Source: Streptomyces sp. yr375
GTDB lineage: Bacteria > Actinomycetota > Actinomycetes > Streptomycetales > Streptomycetaceae
Assembly (NCBI RefSeq): GCF_900110755.1
Contig: NZ_FOFF01000064.1
Location: 1-43,396 of the forward strand
Direction of reading: 5' to 3'
Length of the DNA: 43,396 nucleotides
Under the pieces are notes generated by a model that did not search any database, was not told where the DNA came from, and worked only from the letters and a program-made list of their open reading frames with translations. Numbering within the stretch: the stretch's first letter is position 1; each line of letters starts with the position of its first letter. The translations under genes were made by a program, and so were the position numbers. This document shows positions 17,319 to 26,136 of this stretch, piece after piece.

Positions 17319-20300
17319 ATGACAGCGACGGGGGCCGCTGTTCACGGGTGGGGAGCGCGGTCGTCCACGGTCGGCCGCAGGGGTGACCTGAAGGGGGTCG
17401 GGCGGGGGCCGCTGCTGCTCGCGCCCTTACTTTGCATGGCTATCAGCGACGAACCAGAACCCTCGAACCGAGCACACATCACGTCCGGGGCGGGGCAAGA
17501 GGGCGAGGCGAAGTACGAGTTCAGCCTGCTCGGTCCGCTCACCGTGCGGCGCGCGGGCTCACCGCTCGACCTGGGTCCGCGCAAACGCCGGGTGCTGCTG
17601 ATCCGCCTCCTCATGGAGAACGGCCGGCCCGTGCGCATGGACCGGCTGTGCGACGACCTGTGGGACGGCCGCCCACCGCCCAGCGCCGTGTCGTCGGTCC
17701 ACGCCCACATCAGCCGACTCCGCTCCGTCCTGGAACCGGGACGCGGCGCCCGGGCCCGCTCCGACGTCCTGGTCAGCGGCCCGACCGGGTACGCCCTGCG
17801 GATCCCGCCGGAGGCCCGGGACACCGTGCGTTTCGAGCGGTCCGTGAACCGCGGCCGACGGCTGCTGTCGGCCGGCGACGCCCACGGCGCCCGTACGGAG
17901 ATCGAGCGGGCGCTGCTCATGTGGCGCGGCGCAGCCCTCGCCGACGCCGCCGACCACGCGTTCGCCGCCTCGGAGGTCGCCCGCCTGGACGACGTACGGC
18001 TCGCCGCGCAGCAGGTCCGCGTCAACGCGCTGATCGAGGCGGGCGACACCGAGCAGGCGGTCGTAGCGGCGGAGGAACTCACGGCCGCCACCCACCTGCG
18101 GGAGACGGCCTGGGCTTTGCTGATCCGCGCCCTGTACCTGTCCGGGCGCACCCTCGAGGCCCTCCAGCGGTACGAGCGGTTCCGCGCCCTCCTCGCCGAG
18201 GACTTCGGCCTGGAACCGGGCCCCGAACTGCGCGCCATCCAACAGGCGATCCTCCGCCACGACACCTCCGCCCTGGAACCGCCCACCCGCCACCTCACCC
18301 CGACGCCCTCCGCCACCACCACGGCCTCGGACCCGCAGCAGGACCACGAACCGCCCCGGCCGGACGCCCCACCGGACGAACTGCCGTCCCCCGCAGGCTC
18401 GGACGCGGAGCCCGCTCCCGAACCGGAGTCGGCAGAACCCGAGGTGAAGGCCGCACCGGACACGGACATCGCATCCCCCCTGCCCGGCGCGGAGGGGGCT
18501 TGCCCGGCCCAACTCCCCGCGGACCTGGCGACGTTCACCGGCCGGCGATCCGAACTGACCCACGTTCTCGCGCTGTTGCCCGAGGACGGCAGGCCCACCG
18601 CCCCCGTGGTGATCAGCGCGATCGACGGCATGGCCGGCATCGGCAAGACCACGCTCGCCGTCCACCTGGCCCACCGGGTCGCCCACCGCTTCCCCGACGG
18701 TCAACTCTTCGTAGACTTGCGCGGGTTCGGCCCCGAGGGCTCCGCCGTGACCCCGGCTGACGCGGTGCGCGGCTTCCTGGAGGCGTTCGGGGTGCCGCCG
18801 CAGCGGATCCCGGCCGGACTGGACGCGCAGGCCGCCCTCTACCGCAGCCTCGTCGTGAACCGGCGGGTGCTGGTGGTGCTGGACAACGCCCGCGACGCCG
18901 AACAGGTCCGCCCGCTGCTGCCCGGCGCACCCGGCTGCCTCGTCGTCATCACCAGCCGCAACCACCTCCAGGGCCTGGTCGCCGCCAACGGCGCCCATCC
19001 CCTCACCCTCGGCCTGCTCACCCTGAACGAGGCCCGCGACACCCTGATCAACCGGCTCGGCGCGGAGCGGGTCGCGGCGGAACCCCGGGCGGTCGCCGAG
19101 ATCATCTCGATGTGCTCGCGGCTGCCCCTGGCGCTGGCCATCGTCGCCGCCCACGCGGTCGCGCATCCCACCTTCTCCCTGGCATCCACCGCCGCCGTAC
19201 TGCGGCAGTCGCACGGCAGCCTCGACTCGTTCGAGGACATGGACGCGGTGAGCAACGTACGGACCGTGTTCTCCTGGTCCTACCGTGCGCTCACCCCGGC
19301 CGCCGCGCGCCTCTTCAGACTGCTCGCGCTGCACCCCGGCCCCGACGTGTCCCGGGCCGCCGCAGCGGGCTTAGCCGGCCTGTCCGTCTCCCAACTCCGG
19401 CCACTGTTAGCCGAACTGACGGGTGCTCACCTTCTCATCCACCACCGCCCCTGCCGTTACGTCTTCCACGACCTGCTGCGGGCCTACGCCGGCGAACTCC
19501 TGGCGGCCGAGGAGTCCGAGGACGAGCGCCGCGCCGCCCTCGACCGGATGCTCGGCCACTATCTGCACACCGCCCACGCCGCCGCCAACCTCATCGCCTC
19601 CCACCGGGAGATGCCGCACCCCGGTCCGGTCGGCGAGGGCGTCACACCGGAGGAACTGGCCGACCGCCGCTGCGCGATGGACTGGTTCGCCGCCGAGCAC
19701 GCCGTACTCATGGCGGTGGTCGGCAAGGCCGTCGAGACCGGTTTCGACTCGTACGTCTGGCAGATCGCCTGGACGATGCAGCCCTACCTCGACTGGCGCG
19801 GCCACTGGTACGACCAGATAGCCGTCCAGCTCACCGCGCTGGCGGCCACGCGACGCAAGGGCGGCCCGTCCGAACAGGCCAGGATCCACCGCGATCTGGG
19901 CGGCGCGTACGCCCAGTTGAACCGTTTCGACAACGCCCGCGTCCACCTCTACGACGCCCTCGCGCTGTACACGGCGATCGGCAACGGCGCCGCCCAGGGC
20001 CGGGTGCGACTCAACCTCACCTTCACCCTGCACCGGCAGGGCCGCGACCGGGAGGCGCTGGCCCAGGCGCAGCAGGCCCTCGCGCTGTACCAGGCCGCCG
20101 GACACCGTCCCGGGGCGGCCGAGAGCCTGGCCGCGATCGGCTGGTGCCACACCATGCTCGGCGACCACGAGCAGGCCATCGCCTCCTGCCGGCTCGCCCT
20201 GCCGTTGCTGCGGGAACTGGACCACGTCAGGGGGCAGGCCGGCGCGTGGAACACCATGGGCCACGCCCACCACCGCCTCGGCAACGACCAGAGCGCCGTG

Positions 20301-20570
20301 ATCTGCTACGAACAGGCCGTCTCCCGCTTCCGCTTCCTCAAGGACAACCCGAACGAGGCCGGCACCCTCGTCCGCCTCGGCGACGCCCTGCGCGCGGCCC
20401 ACGACCCGGAGGCGGCCCGCACGGCCTGGCTCCAGGCCCTGGTCCTGCTGGAGGACCTCGACCGCTCCAACGCCGACGAGGTCCGCGCCCGCCTCAACAG
20501 CCTCGACCACCCCGGCCCAGACACCGACGACCACCACGACTCCCCCGCCACCCCGACCCCCCACGCCTGA
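17319..20570 (+). CDS. AfsR-like SARP regulator with NB-ARC and TPR domains
   Basis: Large SARP of up to 1083 residues, near AfsR in size. Domains: OmpR-type winged helix (about 65-145), bacterial transcriptional activation domain (150-300, ending FGLEPGPELRAIQ), a Pro/Glu-rich linker (320-390), an NTPase with GMAGIGKTT (about 436) and LVVLDNARD, and TPR repeats (870-1060). The start is uncertain. ATG 17319 has no clear ribosome site, and ATG 17436 (MAISDEP) also lies before the DNA-binding domain. TTA codons at 19371 and 19407 are certain to be in the coding frame; a third at 17427 counts only if translation starts at 17319. TTA codons suggest bldA control. It likely activates the NRPS genes, and the 11-bp repeats upstream fit its DNA-binding family. 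Confidence 0.93.
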   Translation: MTATGAAVHGWGARSSTVGRRGDLKGVGRGPLLLAPLLCMAISDEPEPSNRAHITSGAGQEGEAKYEFSLLGPLTVRRAGSPLDLGPRKRRVLLIRLLMENGRPVRMDRLCDDLWDGRPPPSAVSSVHAHISRLRSVLEPGRGARARSDVLVSGPTGYALRIPPEARDTVRFERSVNRGRRLLSAGDAHGARTEIERALLMWRGAALADAADHAFAASEVARLDDVRLAAQQVRVNALIEAGDTEQAVVAAEELTAATHLRETAWALLIRALYLSGRTLEALQRYERFRALLAEDFGLEPGPELRAIQQAILRHDTSALEPPTRHLTPTPSATTTASDPQQDHEPPRPDAPPDELPSPAGSDAEPAPEPESAEPEVKAAPDTDIASPLPGAEGACPAQLPADLATFTGRRSELTHVLALLPEDGRPTAPVVISAIDGMAGIGKTTLAVHLAHRVAHRFPDGQLFVDLRGFGPEGSAVTPADAVRGFLEAFGVPPQRIPAGLDAQAALYRSLVVNRRVLVVLDNARDAEQVRPLLPGAPGCLVVITSRNHLQGLVAANGAHPLTLGLLTLNEARDTLINRLGAERVAAEPRAVAEIISMCSRLPLALAIVAAHAVAHPTFSLASTAAVLRQSHGSLDSFEDMDAVSNVRTVFSWSYRALTPAAARLFRLLALHPGPDVSRAAAAGLAGLSVSQLRPLLAELTGAHLLIHHRPCRYVFHDLLRAYAGELLAAEESEDERRAALDRMLGHYLHTAHAAANLIASHREMPHPGPVGEGVTPEELADRRCAMDWFAAEHAVLMAVVGKAVETGFDSYVWQIAWTMQPYLDWRGHWYDQIAVQLTALAATRRKGGPSEQARIHRDLGGAYAQLNRFDNARVHLYDALALYTAIGNGAAQGRVRLNLTFTLHRQGRDREALAQAQQALALYQAAGHRPGAAESLAAIGWCHTMLGDHEQAIASCRLALPLLRELDHVRGQAGAWNTMGHAHHRLGNDQSAVICYEQAVSRFRFLKDNPNEAGTLVRLGDALRAAHDPEAARTAWLQALVLLEDLDRSNADEVRARLNSLDHPGPDTDDHHDSPATPTPHA

Positions 20571-20739
20571 CCCCTCCCCGTCAGCCACCACCGACCGCCC
20601 CAGCATCGCCGCGCCGCCCCCCGGTGCCATCAGTGGTGCCCGCAGTTACACCGTCCCGATGCACCAAAGGCCCCGCGAGAAGTACCGCGCCGCGCGAAAA
20701 GCCATACGCGCGCAGAGCAAAACGAGCTGACAACCAGGG

Positions 20740-21396
20740 CTACTTGTCGTGGAGGTCTTCGCCGAAGGTGACGTCCAGTTCGGCGGCGAGGGCCTCGGCC
20801 AGTTGGAGTGTCTGGGCCTGGTCGATGACGATCTGCTTGAGCGAGGCGAGGCCGCGGAGCCGGGAGAGATCGTTGCCGCGGAGGTCGAGGCCGCGGTACT
20901 TCCCGCCGTCGAACTCGGTCAGCCGCAGGTCGCAGTCGTCGAGCAGGGCGGCGCTCAGGTCGCAGGCGGCGAAGGTGGTCTCGCGCAGCGAGGTCTTGGT
21001 GATGATCACGGGGCCGGTGGCCCGGACGCGGGTGAAGGCGCTGTAGTCGAGTCTGCAGTTCTCGAACAGGACGTTGTCGAGCGTGACGTCTTCGAGCACG
21101 CCACCCATGAGCTTGCAGTCGCGGAAGACGGCCCGCGAGACCTTGCTGTCGGTCCACCGCAGCGAGGCCAGGTCGCAGCCGGTGAACTCCACGGAGTCGA
21201 CGCGGAGCTTGTCGAGACGGGTGCGTTGGGCCTTGAGGCCAGTGATCCGCCCGTCCATCAAGTGGGCGTCGGACAGGTCGAGGTCCCGTAGGTCGGCGTC
21301 GGTGTAGTGGAAGTCCGTCACGTTGGAGAGGCAGTGGCCTGGCCCGTTCACGGCGGGGAGTGTGACGCTTGTGCGGCGGATTGTGCGGGTGTTCAT
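20740..21396 (-). CDS. Pentapeptide-repeat protein next to a MurG paralogue
   Basis: Protein of 218 residues built largely of A(D/N)LxX-like pentapeptides (DADLRDLDLSDAHL, CDLASL, CDLSAALLDDCDL, LDLRGNDLSRL), expected to form a right-handed quadrilateral beta-helix. Some members (Qnr, MfpA, McbG, AlbG) protect gyrase, but many have no known role. The ATG at 21396 has AAAGG upstream. The C-terminal segment (LKQIVIDQAQTLQLAEALAAEL) resembles that of the second pentapeptide-repeat protein at 34107, so the two are paralogues. It is divergent from the MurG-like gene with about 75-80 bases between starts, which suggests a shared promoter region and a linked role, possibly self-resistance. Function is not established. 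Confidence 0.88.
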   Translation of the reverse strand: MNTRTIRRTSVTLPAVNGPGHCLSNVTDFHYTDADLRDLDLSDAHLMDGRITGLKAQRTRLDKLRVDSVEFTGCDLASLRWTDSKVSRAVFRDCKLMGGVLEDVTLDNVLFENCRLDYSAFTRVRATGPVIITKTSLRETTFAACDLSAALLDDCDLRLTEFDGGKYRGLDLRGNDLSRLRGLASLKQIVIDQAQTLQLAEALAAELDVTFGEDLHDK

Positions 21397-21476
21397 CAGC
21401 GGCCTTTCGAGTCGGTCGAGTACCTCATGCGCTCCCGCCTGCCAACCGTGCAGTCAGTAGGGTGCGTGGGGTGAAT

Positions 21477-22646
21477 ATGCTCCCCGTGCTCCCGCGTTCG
21501 TTCCGGCTGCTTGTGACGGGTGGAGGGACTGGCGGTCACACCTATCCGGCCCTGACGGCGATCCGTACCCTGCAAGGCCGTCTCGCGGATGCGGGCAGCG
21601 TGCTGGACGTTCTGTGGATCGGGACGGTGGACGGTCTCGAAGCGCGGGTCGCCCCCGCGGAGGGCATCGCGTTCAAGACGGTGGCCACGGGGAAGATCCG
21701 CCGCTCGTCGAACCCGCTCAAGATGCTGTCGGCCGCGAACATGAAGGACATGGCGCGGGTGCCGCTCGGCGTGACGCAGGCCCGGTCGATCGTGGCGGGC
21801 TTCCAACCGGACGTGGTCCTGGCGACGGGCGGTTACGTCGCGGTCCCGGCCGGGCTGGCCGCGCGGCTGTGCCGGCGCCCGCTGGTCCTGCACGAGCAGA
21901 CCGTCAGGCTCGGGCTGGCCAACCGTAAGCTCGCGCGTTCGGCGACGCGGATCGCGGTGTCGTCGGAGTCCTCGCTGCCGCTGCTGCCCGCCGAGGTACG
22001 CGAGCGTGCGGTCGTCACCGGAAACCCGGTACGGCCGGAAGTGCTGGGCGGCCACGGGGACAAGGCGGTCGAGACGCTGAGCCTGCACGGGTTCGACCGG
22101 CGGCTGCCGACCGTCTACGTCACCGGCGGGGCGCAGGGCGCCCAGCAGATCAACGGTGTGGTTCGTGACGTGCTGCCCTGGCTGCTGAGCCATGCGAACG
22201 TGATCCACCAGTGCGGTCCGGCGAACGTGGACGAGCTCCGGGCGGCCGCCGCCGGGCTGGACCCGGTTCTCGCCGGCCGCTACCACCTGACCGGGTTCGT
22301 CGCAGCGGAGCTGCCGGACGTGCTGGCGCTGGCCGACGTCGTGGTCTCCCGGAGCGGTGCCGGGACCCTGGCCGAGCTGACCGCTCTCGGCAAGCCGGCC
22401 GTGTTCGTCCCGCTCGCCACGTCGGCCGGGAACGAGCAGGCGCACAACGCCCGGCACCTGGCAGACGCCGGGGCCGCGCTGGCTCTGCTCGGCGAGGTCA
22501 CCGGCCAGGCTCTGCAGAGCGCGGTGGGCCCGCTCCTGGCCGACCCCGCCCTGCGGGCGGCGATGGCGGAGCGGGCACGGACGCATGGCCGACCGGATGC
22601 GGCGGACAGGCTCGTGGACGTGCTGCTGGCCGCCGCATCCGCCTGA
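21477..22646 (+). CDS. MurG-like UDP-GlcNAc:lipid I glycosyltransferase paralogue
   Basis: GT28 glycosyltransferase of 389 residues. MurG converts lipid I to lipid II at the inner face of the membrane. Hallmarks present: GGTGGHTYPA (residues 15-24), ATGGYVAVPAG, TGNPVR, GGAQGAQQIN and SRSGAGTLAEL with the conserved acidic residue. Differences from ordinary MurG include HEQT in place of HEQN and NEQAHNA near the DQ-x2-NA site, so the enzyme is divergent but not obviously inactive. A GTG at 21471, six bases earlier, could also be the start. A second MurG beside an NRPS cluster suggests protection against a lipid I/II-directed product. Alternatively it glycosylates another lipid or peptide. A housekeeping copy would normally lie in the dcw cluster, which is absent here. 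Confidence 0.87.
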   Translation: MLPVLPRSFRLLVTGGGTGGHTYPALTAIRTLQGRLADAGSVLDVLWIGTVDGLEARVAPAEGIAFKTVATGKIRRSSNPLKMLSAANMKDMARVPLGVTQARSIVAGFQPDVVLATGGYVAVPAGLAARLCRRPLVLHEQTVRLGLANRKLARSATRIAVSSESSLPLLPAEVRERAVVTGNPVRPEVLGGHGDKAVETLSLHGFDRRLPTVYVTGGAQGAQQINGVVRDVLPWLLSHANVIHQCGPANVDELRAAAAGLDPVLAGRYHLTGFVAAELPDVLALADVVVSRSGAGTLAELTALGKPAVFVPLATSAGNEQAHNARHLADAGAALALLGEVTGQALQSAVGPLLADPALRAAMAERARTHGRPDAADRLVDVLLAAASA

Positions 22647-22720
22647 TCAGCCACGTCCACGGCCGCAGCCGCAGTTGCACTTACGGGCGCGCCGTCGCGT
22701 CGCCGGACATCCGTCGCTCA

Positions 22721-22751
22721 CCCCCCCCGCACCCCCACCCCACCCCACCCC
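22721..22751. other. G-quadruplex-type tract (G runs on minus strand)
   Basis: The plus strand has C runs of 8, 5, 4, 4 and 4, the last three separated by single A residues. The minus strand therefore carries five G runs of at least four with one-base loops between most of them, a strong G4 pattern. It lies 75 bases after the MurG-like gene and about 270 before the peroxidase gene. Confidence 0.75.
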
Positions 22752-22950
22752 AATTCACGCGAACGGGTCGCACCCCCGGTAACCGCCGGAACCCCTGTGC
22801 GACGGCCGGATCCGGGACCGGGCACTTGTTCGCCGTATATCACTCGGATGGTGGGTTTCGGGTGGGCGTCGCTGCTCCTGAGGGGTGAATGCCGCTGGCA
22901 TACGCAAACCTCACCTTGCTGTCCATATGTGCACGTCGAGCCGCCTTCTT

Positions 22951-22972
22951 GCCCTTCGCATATGCGGAGGGC
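22951..22972. promoter_or_regulatory. 22-bp near-perfect palindrome upstream of the redox operon
   Basis: Left arm GCCCTTCGCAT and right arm ATGCGGAGGGC match at 10 of 11 positions with no spacer; the core CGCATATGCG is perfect. It ends 51 bases before the peroxidase start. Its size and symmetry fit an operator for a dimeric repressor. A related GCATACGC lies at 22898-22905. No regulator gene is adjacent. Confidence 0.62.
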
Positions 22973-23023
22973 ATGCATGTCGTCGCGGTTACGCGTGCCC
23001 CTTTTAGGGCGAATGAGGGTGTT

Positions 23024-24622
23024 ATGGCAATCGACCTGAAGCAGACCGCCATCGATCCGGACAACCCCGAGATCCCGCCGACCCGAAACACCCGCGAGGC
23101 CCTGAGGAAGGCCCTGGACGATCTCCAGGGGAACATCCTCAAGAGTCACGGGCGCGACAACAGCCGTCATCTGTTCATCACGTTCCTGACCACGCAACCC
23201 GAGGAGCGCGAGCGGGCCCGGCGGTGGCTGGCCGGGATGGTCGCCGCCGACCGGGTCACCTCCGCGCTCCAGCAGTGGGACGAGGCGAAGGCGTACCGGG
23301 AGTTGCAGGGCACGCTGCACGCGAACGGCGCGATCACGGCGAAGGACCACCGCGCGCTGCTGGAGTCCGCCAGCGACCCCTTCGTCGGCGTGCTGCTGTC
23401 GGCCGACGGCTACCGGGATCTGCGGCTGGGCGACGAGAACACGCCCGACGACCCGTCGTTCATCGCCGGGGCCAAGGACCGGGCGGCCTTCCTCAGCGAT
23501 CCGCCGGTGACGAAGTGGGAGGAGACGTTCCAGGAGACGCTGCACGCCCTGGTGATCGTCGCCGACGACGTCGAGGAGCGGTTGGAGGGACTCGTCTGCG
23601 AGCTGGCGGAGGAACTCGCCGCGATCGGGGCCAAGTCGGCCATGGAGACCGGCGCCGCCATGCGGCTGAACGCGGCCGGCGACCCGGACCGCAAAGCACC
23701 CGTGCGCGAGCACTTCGGCTTCGTCGACGGCATCAGCCAGCCCCTGTTCTTCGCCCGCGACATCGCCCGGGCGCGGACCCGGCAGGGCGGCATCGACGAG
23801 TACGACCCCAGCGCGCCCCTCGGCCAGGTCCTCGTCCCGGACCCGGGCGGTGACGACGACTCCGCCTACGGCTCGTACTTCGTGTACCGCAAGCTGGAGC
23901 AGAACGTGCGGGGCTTCCGCGACGACGAGAAGCTCCTCGCCGCCGAGATCGCCCGGTACGCCGACCCGAAGGCCACCGAACCCACCCCCGAGGACATCGC
24001 GCTGGCCGGCGCCTACATGGTGGGCCGGTTCAAGGACGGCACGCCGGTGGTGGACCGGGAGGTGGCGGGTCTCGGCGACCAGCCGAACAACTTCAGCTAC
24101 GACGCCGACGTCGACGGCGTGCGCTGCCCCTTCACCGCGCACGTCCGCAAGACGAACCCGCGCGGCGACAAGCAGCGCCAGTTCGGCGTGCCGGTCACCC
24201 AGGAGCGCACGCAGCGCATCGCCCGCCGGGGCATCAGCTTCGGCCGGGTGACCCTGGACCCGGACGAGGACGACAAGGTCGGGCTGCTGTTCCTGTGCGC
24301 GCAGAGCAGCATCGCCGACCAGTTCGAGTTCATCCAGGCGGCCTGGTCGAACAACGAGGTCTTCCTGCGCGGCGGCAGCGGCCTCGACCCGGTGATCGGC
24401 ACCCTGCCGGACGGCAAGAAGCGCGAGGACGCCGTCGAGCAGCGCTGGCCCAAGCAGTACGGCTCGCGCAACGAGCTGGACTTCTCCACCTTCCCGCCGC
24501 CGGTGGTCGACTTCTTCTTCACGAAGCGCGTCGGCCAGTGGACGTCCATGCGGGGCGGCGAGTACTTCTTCGTGCCGAGCCTCAGCGCCCTGAAGTCGTT
24601 CGCCGACGTGGTGGAGGCCTGA
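23024..24622 (+). CDS. DyP-type heme peroxidase, first gene of a redox operon
   Basis: Dye-decolourising-type peroxidase of 532 residues, in the size range of the long C/D classes. Key residues: the GFVDG motif with distal Asp at about 235, the proximal heme His in CPFTAHVRK (about 373), a distal Arg candidate in RIARRGISFG (about 400), and the C-terminal heme-pocket stretch LLFLCAQSSIADQFEFIQ. The family oxidises phenols and dyes with peroxide. No Tat or Sec signal is seen, so it is probably cytoplasmic. ATG 23024 has GAGGG close upstream; an in-frame extension to 22889 is rejected on codon use. The next gene starts two bases after the stop, so translation is probably coupled. Its substrate is probably made or used by the flavoenzymes that follow. 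Confidence 0.93.
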   Translation: MAIDLKQTAIDPDNPEIPPTRNTREALRKALDDLQGNILKSHGRDNSRHLFITFLTTQPEERERARRWLAGMVAADRVTSALQQWDEAKAYRELQGTLHANGAITAKDHRALLESASDPFVGVLLSADGYRDLRLGDENTPDDPSFIAGAKDRAAFLSDPPVTKWEETFQETLHALVIVADDVEERLEGLVCELAEELAAIGAKSAMETGAAMRLNAAGDPDRKAPVREHFGFVDGISQPLFFARDIARARTRQGGIDEYDPSAPLGQVLVPDPGGDDDSAYGSYFVYRKLEQNVRGFRDDEKLLAAEIARYADPKATEPTPEDIALAGAYMVGRFKDGTPVVDREVAGLGDQPNNFSYDADVDGVRCPFTAHVRKTNPRGDKQRQFGVPVTQERTQRIARRGISFGRVTLDPDEDDKVGLLFLCAQSSIADQFEFIQAAWSNNEVFLRGGSGLDPVIGTLPDGKKREDAVEQRWPKQYGSRNELDFSTFPPPVVDFFFTKRVGQWTSMRGGEYFFVPSLSALKSFADVVEA

Positions 24623-24624
24623 CC

Positions 24625-26085
24625 GTGCCCGATCTCCGCAGCGCCGTGAACGACCTGGCCCGCAGCCTCAGCGGCTACGTCGTCGAGCCGGGCAGCGCCG
24701 AGTACGCGAAGGTCGTCGCCATCGACAACGGCCGTACCCGCACGCCCCCGGCGTACGTCGTACGCGCCAACTCGGAACTCGACGTGTTCCTGGCGATCGA
24801 GTTCGCCCAGCAGACCGGGCTGCCGATGACGGTGCGCGGCGGCGGGCACAGCGCCGCCGGGTACTGCCTGAACCGGGGCGGGATCGTCCTGGACCTCGGC
24901 CTGATGAAGGGCATGCGGCTCGACGAGGAGCAGCGGCGGCTCACCGTGCAGATGGGCGCGACCTGGGCCGACGTCTACCAGTTCGTCGCCGACAGCGGCA
25001 CCCCGCTGATCCCGATCGGCGGCGGCTGTCTCACCGTGGGCCTGCCCGGCTTCCTCCAGGGCGGCGGCTACAGCTTCGTGTCCCGCTCGTACGGGCTCGG
25101 CAGCGACAACGTCGTGGAGATCAAGCTCGTCGACGCGACAGGCCTGACGCGCGTGCTGGCCGCCGACTCCCTCGACCCCGACGACCGGGACCTGTTCTGG
25201 GCCTGCCGGGGCGGCGGCGGGGGCAACTTCGGGGTCGCCGTCGAGATGACCCTGCAACTGCACCAGCCGGCGGCGCGGACCGTGCTCGGCGGCGGCCTCT
25301 CGTTCCCGCTGGCGCGGGCCGAGGAGGTCATCGGCGCGTACGACGCGTGGGCGAAGGCCGCGCCGCGCGCGATGGCCGCCTACGGGTACGTCGGCCACGA
25401 CGTGGACCCGGCCGAGCCCACCCGGAAGATCCCCTCGTTCCGGATCACGCCGGTCTTCAACGGCGAGTACGCGGAGGGCGTCGAGCAGCTCAAGGACATG
25501 CTCAAACTCGAACCCTTCGACGTACGGCTGTACTCGATGCCGCTGCCGACGCTCGAGGCGACCATCGGCCGCTCCACGCTGGTCGGCGACCGGCTGGCCT
25601 ACATCCGCTCGGGGATGATCGGCGACCTCGGCTGGAAGCCGGAGATGATCAGGTCCGTCCAGCAGATGATGGCGAGCGCGCCCTCACCCGACAGCTTCGT
25701 GGTGTGGACCCACGGCCGGGGCCGGGTCAACGACGAGGACCTGCGCGGCCAGGGCCCCTACCCGCACCGCGACAAGCGCTACGTCTTCGAGCTCAAGGCC
25801 ATCTGGAACGACCCGGCGCAGACCCGGGCCAACGTCGAGTGGGCGTACGACTTCGGCGAGGCGCTCAGCTCCGAGTTCCACGGCGCCTACGTCAACTACA
25901 TCGACCCGCTCCAGGAGGGCTGGGCCACCGCCTACTACGGCGGCAACCTGGAGAAACTCCAGCGGATCAAGAAGATCGCCGACCCGACGGGCTTCTTCCG
26001 CTTCCAGCAGTCCGTGGACTCGACGTTCGAGCCGGACGTCTCCCGCCCGCTGGACCTCAGCCCCCTCAACCGCACCCTCGTCTGA
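24625..26085 (+). CDS. BBE-like FAD-linked oxidase with bicovalent flavin motif
   Basis: Berberine-bridge-type (VAO/PCMH fold) oxidase, 486 residues from GTG 24625, with GGAGG at 24613-24617. RGGGHS gives the flavin-linking His (about 75) and GGGCLTVG gives the Cys (about 135), so both covalent FAD bonds of the BBE group can form. The C-terminal BBE segment is present (YYGGNLEKLQRIKKIADP). Such enzymes oxidise alcohols, sugars or phenolic metabolites and release hydrogen peroxide, which would feed the DyP peroxidase upstream. There is no signal peptide. The substrate cannot be inferred. Confidence 0.9.
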   Translation: MPDLRSAVNDLARSLSGYVVEPGSAEYAKVVAIDNGRTRTPPAYVVRANSELDVFLAIEFAQQTGLPMTVRGGGHSAAGYCLNRGGIVLDLGLMKGMRLDEEQRRLTVQMGATWADVYQFVADSGTPLIPIGGGCLTVGLPGFLQGGGYSFVSRSYGLGSDNVVEIKLVDATGLTRVLAADSLDPDDRDLFWACRGGGGGNFGVAVEMTLQLHQPAARTVLGGGLSFPLARAEEVIGAYDAWAKAAPRAMAAYGYVGHDVDPAEPTRKIPSFRITPVFNGEYAEGVEQLKDMLKLEPFDVRLYSMPLPTLEATIGRSTLVGDRLAYIRSGMIGDLGWKPEMIRSVQQMMASAPSPDSFVVWTHGRGRVNDEDLRGQGPYPHRDKRYVFELKAIWNDPAQTRANVEWAYDFGEALSSEFHGAYVNYIDPLQEGWATAYYGGNLEKLQRIKKIADPTGFFRFQQSVDSTFEPDVSRPLDLSPLNRTLV

Positions 26086-26136
26086 CCCCTTCTCCGTCCG
26101 ACCCCTCCCTCGTACCCACCCCACGGGAGTACCCGT

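Larger units (their letters stand above)
22647..23023. other. 377-base gap before the redox operon
   Basis: I see no gene here. It holds a C-rich tract (22721-22751) and a 22-bp palindrome (22951-22972). The frame of the peroxidase stays open back to ATG 22889. However, that extension uses ATA, TGT, AGG and TTT and loses the usual G/C third-base bias, so it is probably leader rather than coding. Confidence 0.7.

Noticed and set aside
21407..21424. TCGAG direct repeats between the pentapeptide and MurG-like genes as a SARP site
   Set aside because: Only two copies, with 9-bp rather than 11-bp spacing; too weak to call.
22889..23023. N-terminal extension of the DyP peroxidase from ATG 22889
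   Set aside because: Codons ATA, TGT, AGG and TTT and weak third-base bias are unlike coding DNA here, the 22-bp palindrome lies inside it, and ATG 23024 has its own GAGGG.
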